DNA from: Membranipora membranacea
Taxonomy: Eukaryota; Bryozoa; Gymnolaemata; Cheilostomatida; Membraniporidae
NCBI GenBank assembly: GCA_914767715.1
Contig: OU612070.1
Location: 3,613,501 to 3,677,500 of the forward strand
Length of the DNA stretch: 64,000 nt
Direction of reading: 5' to 3'
The notes under the pieces were generated by a model. The model was not told where the DNA came from, searched no databases, and saw only the letters and a program-made list of their open reading frames with translations. Made by a program: the position numbers and the translations under genes. Shown here in pieces: positions 11,986 to 21,703 of the stretch; positions within the stretch are counted from its first letter, which is position 1, and every line of letters starts with the position of its first letter.

Positions 11986-12229
11986 ACATCTTAGTAATGA
12001 TATACAAAGTCTGGGTGACGTTTTTTCTTAATTCGCCTTCCTACTCGGGATAAAGAAGGTGGTGAATCGACGACACCTGGATAACTTGCACGTCTCTGTC
12101 GAAATAAAGGCAAATTTCTTGCTATTGGCAGTCTACTATGGCTTGGGGGAACTTCAGGTGTGGGCGCTAGGCCCTGAATCGAGGTTTGAGGTTGACCTAC
12201 CTGAGCCAGTTTCTCTCTACTATTACCCT

Positions 12230-12706
12230 TGTCACATACACTGTATGTGACACGCCTATATTGCACTGTCATGGTTGCCATGGTCCTAATCTGATTAATT
12301 GTTATACTCTTCCGCATTTACTTCCATTTTTTGCACATTTAATTACCATCTAAATGCGGAGGTTGGCCATCAAAATAATGACGTATCATCCCACCGTTTC
12401 TATTTTTACTACCTATTTATACAGGTCAGTATAAAGAACAGTGGTTTTTGCTTTGAAGAATCAGTTACAATTGCGAGTTACAATTGCGAGTTACAATTGC
12501 GAGTCACAATTGCGAGTTACGATCGGGAGTTACTTGTGACAATTACAACTTGGCATTGCAATTTATCAGTTGCCTGGGGCATTTGCCCCAGGGTGTAGTT
12601 CAGTAATAAAATCATCAAACTGCCGAAAAACTGCATTCAGTATTATAAAGTAATCTCATATGAACTCTGCCAGCAGTGAACTGTCGTGATCTTACTCGAT
12701 CCGACA
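12230..12706 (-). mobile_element. Solo LTR, copy 1 (477 bp), inserted in gypsy pol tail
   Basis: The minus-strand element begins TGTCGGATCGAG and ends GTATGTGACA, giving TGTC/GACA ends as in LTRs. It is flanked on both sides by CCCT (12,226-12,229 and 12,707-12,710), a 4-bp target duplication. A second LTR of the family, without the internal array, is at 20,254-20,687. Removing the LTR and one CCCT copy leaves the interrupted pol frame continuous, which supports the boundaries. Inside, at about 12,467-12,530, a 13-15-bp motif containing TTACAATTGCGAG is repeated four to five times; copy 2 lacks this array. Confidence 0.9.
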
Positions 12707-13925
12707 CCCTTATCACTACTAGGCATAGGTATGGGTATTACTGGATTTGGATTTACATCCAAAATTTCACCATCATGGCTATCACCCAAACCACTGTCTG
12801 AGCTATCACTACTTTCAAATTCTAAAGGTCTGATACACGAATCCTCTTCAGACTGTTTAAATGACTTTAACAAAAACAAATGTTTCATATTTCTCCTGTA
12901 ACACACTGTTTCCTACCCTTACCCAATAACTCTGAGGATTCTCATCCTTTTTAATGACTATACCTTCAGCACCCTTGTCGTGTGGAGACTTAACCCACAC
13001 ACGTTGACCCTCTTGTAATTCTGGTAGGTACTTTGCATGGTGTTTTTTATTCAATTTTTCCTACGATTGCGGTACTGTTCATCAGTAAAAGTCTCATAGT
13101 CTTCATAATCAACATTACTGACTAACGGCAAACCCATTTTGGTTTTAATAGGACGGCCATATAAAAGTTCAGCTGGTGAATAGCCCGAAGCTAAGGGTGT
13201 TGTCCTGTTAACCAACAAACTACTTTCTAAATCATCAGACTTACTCATCAGCATTTCTGCTGTTTTAACAGACCTCTCATCCAAACCATTACTTTCTGGG
13301 TAATGAGGGCTACTAGTCTTGAGGGTGAAACCCCAAGTTTGAGCAAAACTTTCAAATTGCTTAACATAACAATATAACATGGACCATTATCAGCCCTTAA
13401 TAATGCTGGAACACCGAAGCATGAGAATATCTTTTTCATCTCATGAATCACAACTTGTGCTGTCTGACAAGGTAGCTTTTTGAGCTCCATCCATTTCGAG
13501 TAATAATCAATAACTAACAGGAAAATCTCATTTCTAAACTCCAAAATGTCAGTACCCAATTCTATCCAAGGTCCACTAGGTAATTCAGTTTCCTCCGCTG
13601 GTTGATGTTTAACCATCCTTGTTTTAATACATTCTTCACAATTAGTAACATGACTAGTAATGTCTTGTGTACATCCAGGCCACCAAAAATATTGGTGAGC
13701 TCTCGTGATACATTTCTCTATGCCCTGATGGCCTTCATGACAAAGTTCTAAATAATATCTTCTCAAACTTTCAGGTATAAAGACTCGAGAATCATACATG
13801 ATAATGTCGCCGTAGACAGTAAGCCTATCTTGGAGCTGAAACAAACATTTCATCTCGGTGCAGGAATTACTAGCACATACAGATGGCCAACCTTCCATAA
13901 CATACTCCAAAACTTGTATACACAA
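12643..13925 (-). pseudogene. Gypsy integrase and pol C-terminus, frameshifted
   Basis: The minus-strand frame from 13,925 carries an integrase zinc-binding region (HEGHQGIEKC and CEEC spaced as in the HHCC domain). The catalytic core follows, with the first Asp in LGTDILEF, the second in RADNGPCY, and the Glu in NGLDERSV after a frameshift at about 13,370. Another frameshift near 13,055 precedes a chromodomain-position or GPY-like tail (GQRVWVKSP, YWVRVG) and a Ser/Asp-rich end that is cut by the solo LTR. All three catalytic acidic positions are still visible, but no single frame spans them. Confidence 0.9.
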
Positions 13926-14958
13926 AAAATCAAATCAACACACATTCTGATTTTACCGTCCGGTTTCGGGGTTATTGCCAACCCTGAACACCAATCAGTA
14001 GGTTCCTCGACCGGCTCTATAACTTTCATTTCTAACATTCTTAAGCTGCGTTTACATGTGCGACAAATCGGCTAATAATAACAACTCCGACACAGAGTAT
14101 GAATCTGCTCTATAATCGTTGTCTGTCAACATGTCAACGATACGCTATTTACACACTGTTCATGCCTAACCGATTTCAACACAAACTTGCAACTCAACTT
14201 GTCTCTGATTGGCTAGTAAGACAACTAGTTGGTTTATTCAGTAGTAGTATTAGCTAGTAACTAGTTAGTAATTCATAGCTGGAGACGGAGACTCCTTCAC
14301 TAGTCTCCCTAGTTGAAAGGCTACTAAAAGATTTAACTAACTAACTAACTGAAAGGCTACTGTTGTGCCCCTGCAGACTGAGACTGACAGAGAGTCATGT
14401 ATAGTAAGATTATTAGTAGTAGTATAGTATGATTCATCATCTGATGAAGATGTTATAATAGCAGCAGCAGCAATAACTGTTATAACAGCTGTACAAGTTG
14501 CTGCTAAGGACAAGGAAAGGGTGAGAGAAATATAATGATCATCATTACTTATACTCATTTATTGGCTGAGCCATTCATAATCGTTAAGATCTGTCGTTCA
14601 CTTGTGACATTGTCACAAGTGAACGATTTTGAACAATACAGATTTAAACACCGATTTAAACACAGATTAACTGTTTACACGGTCAATCAAATCGGTGACC
14701 CGTGTCGGAGTTGTTATTATTAGCCGATTTGTCTCACATGTAAACGCAGCTTTAGGATTTCTTTATGTGCTTTTCCTTCAAACCAGCTGCTATGGCTCTA
14801 GGAGCACGGATTCTGTAAGGCTCAACGTTGTCTTTTAAGTTAATTCTTAAAGTATCAGGCATAACGACAAGACCCTCGAACAACCATGGAAATACTTTAA
14901 AAGGGTCAAATCTACTTGGCACTGTTATTAAAGATCTAACGACTGCTAATATGTTCAA
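13850..14958 (-). pseudogene. Gypsy reverse-transcriptase N-terminal remnant, split by a TIR element
   Basis: Upstream part (14,752-14,958): LFEGLVVMPDTLRINL and PYRIRAPRAIA, the conserved segment ahead of the RT domain. Downstream part (13,930-14,038): MKVIEPVEEPTDWCSG and KPDGKIRMCVDL, RT blocks 1-2. The 708-bp element at 14,044-14,751 lies exactly between them. After the CVDL motif the sequence jumps within a few codons to the segment before integrase. The RT palm with its YxDD box and the whole RNase H domain are therefore missing, through an internal deletion near 13,925. Confidence 0.88.
14044..14751. mobile_element. 708-bp non-autonomous TIR element with TTA target duplication
   Basis: 50-bp terminal inverted repeats beginning AGCTGCGTTTACATGTG are identical at all but one position (14,044-14,093 and 14,702-14,751). 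Direct TTA repeats flank the element (14,041-14,043 and 14,752-14,754). A 3-bp TTA target is the habit of PIF/Harbinger elements; other superfamilies cannot be excluded from the ends alone. There is no transposase. A near-perfect internal palindrome around CACTTGTGACATTGTCACAAG lies near 14,600. Confidence 0.88.
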
Positions 14959-14999
14959 CTTTCTTATTTCTACAAATTACGTCTCGCACCATAAATAAT

Positions 15000-15205
15000 A
15001 GAAACAATAGCTTTGACTGAATCCCATTTGTTACTAATTTCTACTTCGCAATCCCCAGCAACTTCTAGCAGATTACTGTTTGCTCCCACAATAAATCTAC
15101 TAGACGGTGAAAGTTCTAATTTCAAATCTCTGCTTGACTGTTCTGTTTCAATTGTGACTTGGGAACCAGTGTTTAATGTAAAATCTATTTCTTTCTTTTA
15201 AACTT
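15000..15205 (-). pseudogene. Gypsy aspartic protease remnant
   Basis: Minus-strand translation shows the retropepsin pattern: a hydrophobic strand then NTGSQVTIE where the family has D-S/T-G, followed by SRFIVGANSNLLEVAG and a flap-like VEISNKWDS. The catalytic Asp is replaced by Asn. The conserved hydrophobic-Leu-Gly motif near the end is degraded and followed by a stop. The fragment lies between gag and RT as expected. Confidence 0.75.
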
Positions 15206-15229
15206 CTACAAATACATTGAATTCATACT

Positions 15230-15951
15230 CGGAATAATTTACTGAGCCTACGTCTAGTCAAATCAAAAGAGATATCCAACTTATTAACTTCTCTAATGAA
15301 ATGACTGGGACGTTCTGTCCTGCCTCTAGAGGGATAAGGACTGGGATCTCCCCTACGGGGTGATGACCCACTTTGTCAAGGGTTGGAGTGCCTCCTGTCT
15401 GGTGACCTCCTAATGTCCCTTCTCTGAGGTCTAAACTCATCTCTTCTATTACAGTCTCGAATTGACCTAATTTCGATACGCTCACTTCTCTTCTCTTTAT
15501 CCGGGGTAAAAGGCCTTCGCCAGTTAGGGCTTTGAAACTGTCAAATATCTGAGTTTTTATTGTTTCTATTGTCTGGTTTAGGACTCTTGGTAGCCCTATC
15601 AGGGCAATCCTTAGCAATATGGCGATAAGAACCACAGACATAACATCTCCCCTCTTTACATGCGCTCGCCCAATGATCTTTCGATCCACATTCGAAACAT
15701 CCTTTATAGCCAGGACTAGTACTTTTTTGTCTACTATCCTTATTTTTATTCTGACTATCATAACGATTTCTACTAATATTGCGACTCGAATTCTTATCTC
15801 TACTATAGCTACGATTAGAATAACAATCTCTACTAGTATTTCTAGACGTACTTCGATATCTATCGTTACCATGTCTGCTATCATAGTACTGAGTACTAGC
15901 TACTTGGACCTTATCTAATTTCGAACTACTGTCTTCGGCCTTTGATCTATA
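15230..15951 (-). pseudogene. Gypsy gag, nucleocapsid part with two CCHC knuckles
   Basis: The informative minus-strand frame has a Ser/Arg/Asp-rich basic stretch and then two knuckles, CFECGSKDHWASAC and CYVCGSYRHIAKDC (about 15,600-15,720). A Pro/Lys-rich tail with in-frame stops follows. A longer open frame in another register covers the same DNA but is only a shadow, made of hydrophobic residues from the basic-repeat codons. Gag continues on the far side of the MITE at 16,460-16,592. Confidence 0.8.
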
Positions 15952-16457
15952 GACAGTTTTCTAAGCTCTTATTTATGCCTCAATTCGGAGTTGCCCTCTC
16001 ACCAGTTTGGTACTTTTAACCAACGCCGCATAGAAAAAACCTGCTGTAAAAGGGTTATCTTGAAAACCGCTTATGTTAGGATAAAAATGATTTTTGATTC
16101 AGAGTCTGCACCATTGAAAACCCTGTTAGCCAGGGTTTCCAAATCATTGGAGGCTTGAATGTTGATAAATCTTAATTTTAGTGACGAAACTCGTCAAGAA
16201 TTCTGCCAAATTGTCCGCAAAACAGGCAGAAAATGCTATAATTGACTATCCAAATACTAAAATTATTTCCCAAACTATGTCCATATGAGTTTTCAATGTT
16301 GCAGATTCTGAATCAAAAATAATTTTTATCCTATTATAAGCGGTCTTCAAGATAACCCTCTTTTCAGCACGTTTTTCCTATGCGGCTTGGGTTAAAAGTA
16401 CCAAACTGGAGAGAGCAACTCTGAATTGAGGCCTAAATCAGAGCTCAGAAAACTGTC
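15952..16457. mobile_element. TA-flanked MITE family A, copy 1 (506 bp), in gag
   Basis: Long terminal inverted repeats of about 150 bp begin GACAGTTTTCT on each side, with TA dinucleotides at both flanks (15,950-15,951 and 16,458-16,459). A second copy in inverted orientation is at 43,083-43,591. It interrupts the gypsy gag frame, so it is younger than that element. TA targets suggest Tc1/mariner mobilisation, by inference. Confidence 0.88.
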
Positions 16458-16459
16458 TA

Positions 16460-16592
16460 TTGATCAATATTGAACTTAGTTTTGAAAAGTCCATACTTTC
16501 TTTAGTTATTAATTCTCTGTGCAAACTGACGTCCTTGAGTCCATTAAAGATGGAGTGTAATTCAGATCCAGCATTAATTGTAGACACTTAGT
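16460..16592 (-). pseudogene. Gypsy gag fragment upstream of the MITE
   Basis: A minus-strand frame (HSIFNGLKDVSLH, then a SMDFSKLSS stretch) runs into the MITE and is compatible in register with the gag frame on the other side. Upstream of about 16,592 the similarity is lost, so the 5' end of the element is missing. Confidence 0.55.
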
Positions 16593-17585
16593 AGTCTATC
16601 TACAGGGATTTACATGTGCAGGGAGTAATAATATGGACCAAAATTTTTTAATGAGACTTACTTTTACCAATTTGCTATGCTCAAAATTAAATCCTAAAAA
16701 GTTATGAGATCACGGTAATTACACGGAGCATAGCATGTCTTGTCAAGACAGGCTACATTGACCATATCCATATCTAATAGTTATTTTCACAGTTGAAACC
16801 TCCCAAATATTTGACGTTGAGTCGCAGTGACCTCTGGAAGTTCATTTTAGGGCAAAAGTGCCCTTTTTAAATTGAGCCTTCTGTGCCTTGTTTTTGAGGT
16901 ATTTGATTAGTTTATGCTTTCACCATATAGAGGAGGCATGGGACTAACTGGAGGAGTGACATTTTAGTGAAACTTTACGTTTTTAGCCTCCTGTCGTCGG
17001 GTCTTGAAATTGATTTTTGCAATAGGAATTGGGCCATTTCTGACCCCTCATTACATGCGACCCCAATAATGCAGAAACTAAAATTTCCAATTTATTATAC
17101 CATTTTGGTCTTGTACTGTCACTTCCATCAATAATCTTACCAGCTTAAAGATCCTGGTTGTCACAACTGTAACAGATAATAACCCAAATTTTCACTAATT
17201 TAGGTCAAAATTTTCCAGCCAAAATCCAGAAACTCAGAAAGATGTCAGTCAAATTTGTTGTCAGCATGATGAACAGCAGGAGATTGTCTCGATTTTGATC
17301 GAAGCGATTATTGATTACGGCTTTACATCTTGAGATATTTGGATTTTTGTGGCTAAACTAGCTTTATTTGGTCCGAAATATGCACTCCTCTCCAGCCAAA
17401 AAACTGAAAATAGGTTAAGCAACATGTTATACACGCCAGCTTCCATTAAACTAGAGAGTATATCCGAGGTTTTGATCGTGGCGTTTGATGATAAATTCAA
17501 TAGTAGAGAATAAAGCATAGAGCATAAACATTTATCATTCGATGCTAAACAATCACCCAAAAAAGGTGATCCATTGTTGTACACA
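16593..17585. other. Intergenic; no gene supported
   Basis: AT-rich sequence with no recognised coding, RNA or paired repeat structure. It may be a decayed internal region of the foldback that follows. Confidence 0.35.
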
Positions 17586-18703
17586 GAAAACGCTCTTTTT
17601 GTCAATGCAGATGGAGGAGTCAAATTAATTGCAAAAAATTTCAAAACATGTGGAATGTATACTTAGAGATTGCGTTCATCGTAAAATTTGATTTTCTTTG
17701 ATATATGACTAGTCTAAATTGACTTTTTACGTCACGCCATACAGCGCATTTCTTTTGTGAAGCAGTGAAAATATGTGAAATTTCAATCATCAATTGACAA
17801 CAGATCATAGGCTCGAATCAAAATTAATTATGATTTTCTCTTAGAGTACTCTTCAAATGTCATACACATTGACTTTCAAAAAATTAGCTTGCATATTGCA
17901 ATGACAGTTAGACTCTCGAATACGGCTAATACTTTCACCACCTTTGCATAACGCCAAACATGCTGTCCAAATAACCATTATTGTGGCCAAACAAAGTTTT
18001 TCTTAAAGTTCTCACATACGAAGCCGCTTTCATTAACCATGGTCCACACAAGAAATGCCAAGACAATTTTTTCATTGCATCTTCATTTATCTTGAATTTA
18101 ACACAAAAGAATGCCAAAAAACAGCTATTTTTAGGGACTTTTGAGGTCTTTTTAGGGACTTTGGAGGTGTTTTTTGGCATTCTTTTGAGTTAAATTCAAG
18201 AAAAATGAAGATGCAATGAAAAATTGTCTTGGCATTTCTTGTGTGGACCATGGTTAATGAAAGCGGCTTCGTATGTGAGAACTTTAAGAAAAACTTTGTT
18301 TGGCCACAATAATGGTTATTTGGACAGCATGTTTGGGGTTACTCAAAGGCGGCGAAAATATTAGCCGTATTCGAGAGTCTACTGTCATTGTAATATGCCA
18401 GCTAATTTTTTGAAAGTCAATGTGTATGACATTTGAAGAGTACTCTAAGAGAAAATCATAATTAATTATGATTCGAGCCTATGATCTGTTGTGAATTAAT
18501 GATTGAAATTTCACATATTTTCACGGCTTCACAAAAAAAATGCGTTGTATGGCGTGACGTAAAAAGTCTATTTAGACTAGTCATATATCAGAGAAAATCA
18601 AATTTTATGATGAACGCAATCCCTAAGTATACATTCCACATGTTTTGAAATTTTTTGCAATTAATTTGACTCCTCCCTCTGCATTGACAAAAACAGCGTT
18701 TTT
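17586..18703. mobile_element. Giant foldback: ~535-bp inverted arms around a ~45-bp spacer
   Basis: The arm at 17,586-18,125 returns in reverse complement at 18,170-18,703 with only scattered mismatches. Shared blocks include GACCATGGTTAATGAAAGCG and CAATAATGGTTATTTGGACA. The spacer contains a twice-repeated TTTTTAGGGACTTT motif. An RNA copy would fold into one long hairpin. No clean target-site duplication was seen and no transposase is present. It may be a foldback transposon or a head-to-head duplication. Confidence 0.9.
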
Positions 18704-18836
18704 TGCCTCATTTCCTCCCTAAAATGACACAACGTCATCGATTCAAGTTTTTGTTCAGGTATTCATTTTCAGTAGCTCGGCAGCTTTCCAACGGTATATG
18801 ATATGTTGATATTCGAATCGGTCTTTGACATTACCT

Positions 18837-18928
18837 TAACAGTGATTATAAGGCAGACGCTCTACACACTGAGCTATTCAGCCATTCACGGAAATCCGTG
18901 GGCCGTGAGTGCTAATATACGCCACTGA
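18837..18928 (-). repeat. tRNA-headed SINE fragment, copy 2
   Basis: This copy is nearly identical to 3,048-3,140 over 92 bp. The minus strand shows box A (TAGCTCAGTGTGTAGAGC). About 35 bases downstream, at about 18,810, there is a weak box B-like CGATTCGAATATC. It is probably a tRNA-derived SINE; its tail is not defined. Confidence 0.55.
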
Positions 18929-19189
18929 ATTGCTGCCCATATGTTTTCAATGTATTCTAGTTAATATACAATTAATCAAGTTAGAAACATGCGGTTTAAA
19001 AAAGTTTGCAATATTAAACATAAGTCAGACTACTAGCAACGTGTCAGTGAAGGAATTTTTGAGATCGGACAAGTAGTTCCTGAGAAACTGAAAAGGCAAT
19101 ATATCATGTTAATGATATATTGATTTATAATTCATTAGAAAATCAATATCATGCAGTGCACCTGCTTTGACACACATTGTGACAGTGTA

Positions 19190-19530
19190 CCCTATAGGAG
19201 TTTAGTTTTCGCGGCATTTAGGATTCGCTTTTCGCGTTGTTGCCTAGGTTGCGAAATTTAGTGCATCTTAAATTAAACTCACTCACCATAGTTTCATAAA
19301 CAATGTACAATTATACAGGAGTACACCTAAGAATGCATGCTAGCGTGGTGTAGTGGTCTAAGTGTCTGCCTTGCAATCAGATGGAGATTTATGCCCTTTA
19401 TTTATCCCAGCTTGGACATTTTTTTTTAATTTTCACTAGTAAGCCTACTAGCGAAATTTAGTACTAGTGAAATTTAGTACCAGGTCCAGATAGCGAAATT
19501 AAACTCTAGCTAAATTAAACTCCTATAGGG
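19190..19530. mobile_element. TA-flanked MITE (341 bp) carrying a tRNA-like segment
   Basis: Ends CCCTATAGGAGTTTA and its inverse, flanked by TA (19,188-19,189 and 19,531-19,532). Both subterminal regions repeat a GCGAAATTTAGT-type motif. The TA target and compact size fit a Tc1/mariner-type MITE. A degenerate tRNA-like stretch is embedded at 19,338-19,412. Confidence 0.82.
19338..19412 (+). repeat. Degenerate tRNA/SINE head inside the MITE
   Basis: GTGGTGTAGTGGTCTAAGTG resembles box A and D-arm sequence, followed by CTGCCTTGCAATCAG, an anticodon arm with TGC in the loop. The T arm is present only as ATCCCAGC with the TTCGA core lost. Not a functional tRNA. Confidence 0.5.
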
Positions 19531-19532
19531 TA

Positions 19533-20253
19533 ATTTAACTATTAACTGAACTGAAAATTATTGTATTCCTACACTTTTTTACATCTAAGTTTCTTCTAAA
19601 AAAAGAAAATTAGGTTTCAAAACTACATCAGCAGAGTCAAATATAGTTGAGGAATGTGTAGCTATAATGATTCTCAAAAATACTAAATATTTACTGAGAA
19701 AAATTGCTAAATGTAAATCAGTCATTATTGATTGATAGGGCATTGTTTATGAGAGTCCTACATATAACCAATGAACTAAACCTTTAGTTCATTGATATAA
19801 CATCATATTCTTGCTTATAAATGTAAACAAATTGTTATGATGTATTTGGCGCCAAATCGGAGCACGTGTACATAATCGGAATTGGGTGATCTATCTGGAT
19901 AGGGACGGGAGAAAGTGAATCTGACCCATACCCCCTCTTTAATGACAACAAGGAGGGGGCGGGTGCAGCTGCAGTTTGACCGTAGCCAACCCGCTAGTAG
20001 TCATCATGGTATTTTATGTACATGTACATAGTATTTGTCATCTATTTTTCAATCTTAGTTTCTTCATAGTGATAATCCACCGACTAACCATTGGAACGTT
20101 GTCCAGCCCAGCTAGCATCACCGGGACTGCCATTCTCTTTTTGATTTGAAGCCTGTGAGTGAAATGTGCCTCCAAGTTGACGAACACTTATTACGGATTA
20201 CTGTAAACCATCCCAGCAAATTCTGTTTATTGGCCTACAGTTGATGATATTAC
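19533..20253. other. Intergenic; no gene supported
   Basis: No recognisable coding or RNA signal. Confidence 0.4.
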
Positions 20254-20687
20254 TGTCGGATCGAGAAAGATCACGACAGTTCACTGCTTGCAGAGTTCAT
20301 ATCAGATTACTTTATAATACTGAATGCAGTTTTTTCGGCAGTTTGATGATTTTATTACTGAACTACACCCTGGGGCAAATGCCCCAGGCAACTGATAAAT
20401 TGCAACGCCAAGTTGTAACTGAATCTTCAGAGCAAAAACCCCTGTTCTTTATACCGACCTGTATAAATAGGTCGTAAAAATAGAAACAGGTGGGATGATA
20501 CGTCATCATTTTGATGGCCAACCTCCGCATTTAGATGGTAATTAAATGTGCAAAAAATGGAAGTAAATGCGGAAGAGTATAACAATTAATCAGATTAGGA
20601 CCATGGCAACCATGACAGTGCAATATACAATGCCTAACTTCATGTAGAGTCATGCACCTAGGCGTGTCACATACAGTGTATGTGACA
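20254..20687 (+). mobile_element. Solo LTR, copy 2 (434 bp)
   Basis: Begins TGTCGGATCGAGAAAG and ends GTATGTGACA; colinear with the LTR at 12,230-12,706 but in the opposite orientation. It has an extra segment of about 35 bp before the terminal palindrome and lacks the 13-15-bp array seen in copy 1. The flanks (TTAC and CATG) do not match, so the target duplication has decayed or one side is rearranged. Confidence 0.85.
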
Positions 20688-21703
20688 CATGCACCCCCCC
20701 TGGTTGCGATCGTCCTCGATCGCTTTAACTGGTTCAAAAAACATTATAGCTTATGTCACACAAGGATAATCATTGCAATATAAAATTTAAAACCTCAAAA
20801 TCTCCTGAAATACAAACAAATAAAAAATGTCATGCATAAAAGACGGTCATAACAAAATCATGACATTCCCTTCCAAGGCTGAAGAACCTTAACAACTGCT
20901 TCAGGTCCACTAACAAAAAAAAAATATATCCCACTTTCCTCTCAACTCTAGATCTAAGAACCTAAGCTTTGCTTAGATTACAGGACAGACGAAGGTATAA
21001 AATTCATGAAATATTATAATGCTGCTTTCCTGCACAACTATCATTAAAAAATCGGCATCGCAGGAAATTCAAACGATAAATATATAAATTGCATGATCAA
21101 GGTTGTGTCGATGGTAATAATATCAAATAATTCATTACATCCTAACTAATACAGTGACCATATTATTTTGTGCTGATCCTTGCACTAATACTGCTGCTAT
21201 ATTAAGATCAGTTGCCAGTTGGTTGTAGTCAGCTGCATTCCATAATCTTTTACTCTTAGCGGATCTTAGGTTACGGCTGCCTAATGTTTTTATTGAAGTT
21301 TTTCTATTTTTTTGAGTTACAGTGTTCACACCACCAGAGTAGTTTGTCTGCTGTTGTAGACTGAGACTGAATAGAACTGGTTGAATAAAATCAGGAAATT
21401 GCAGAGGTACCTTGTCAGTTGGTGAATCCTGAGCAGAAGATCAAATGTCATCACTAGTATATCAGCTTCCATATGTTTTGTCTCTACATCATCTAAAAAA
21501 GTCCGTCTCCATTTCTCCTTATAGTAATGTAGACGATGTAGACACATATGGTTCCATTATATTGCTTGCATTAGATCATCTACTCCAAAGACATTTTCCT
21601 CCAAGTCCACAATCTCCATCCTCTTTCTTGTATATTCAACGCTATCAGTCTCATCATCTGAAGGTGTGAAGTTCTCTCCTCACTCGGTTGGGCACCAAAA
21701 TTC
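20688..21703. other. Possible internal sequence of the LTR element at 21,704; no intact gene
   Basis: On the minus strand the 788-bp repeat is followed by TGGTGCCCAACCGAGTGAG, which looks like a primer-binding site. A short open frame beginning SDDETDSVEYTRKRMEIV and ending in a stop near 21,565 comes next. Further broken frames run to about 21,135. This could be a gag remnant; no diagnostic domain is visible. Confidence 0.4.

Larger units (their letters stand above)
10516..16592 (-). mobile_element. Degenerate Ty3/gypsy LTR retrotransposon with three nested insertions
   Basis: Reading the minus strand from 16,592 downward gives gag with zinc knuckles, aspartic protease, the start of reverse transcriptase, integrase, a pol C-terminal tail and a further zinc-knuckle frame, in the order of Ty3/gypsy elements. 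Stop codons and frameshifts occur throughout, the RT core and RNase H are deleted, and no convincing LTR pair of its own was found. Three younger elements sit inside it: a TA-flanked MITE (15,952-16,457), a 708-bp TIR element (14,044-14,751) and a solo LTR (12,230-12,706). It abuts a LINE fragment at about 10,515. This is a transposon, not a gene of the host. Confidence 0.9.

Noticed and set aside
15258-15884. 208-codon hydrophobic minus frame rich in Ile, Val and Glu
   Set aside because: It is the shadow of the gag frame; the other register gives the basic stretch and two CCHC knuckles at the same place.
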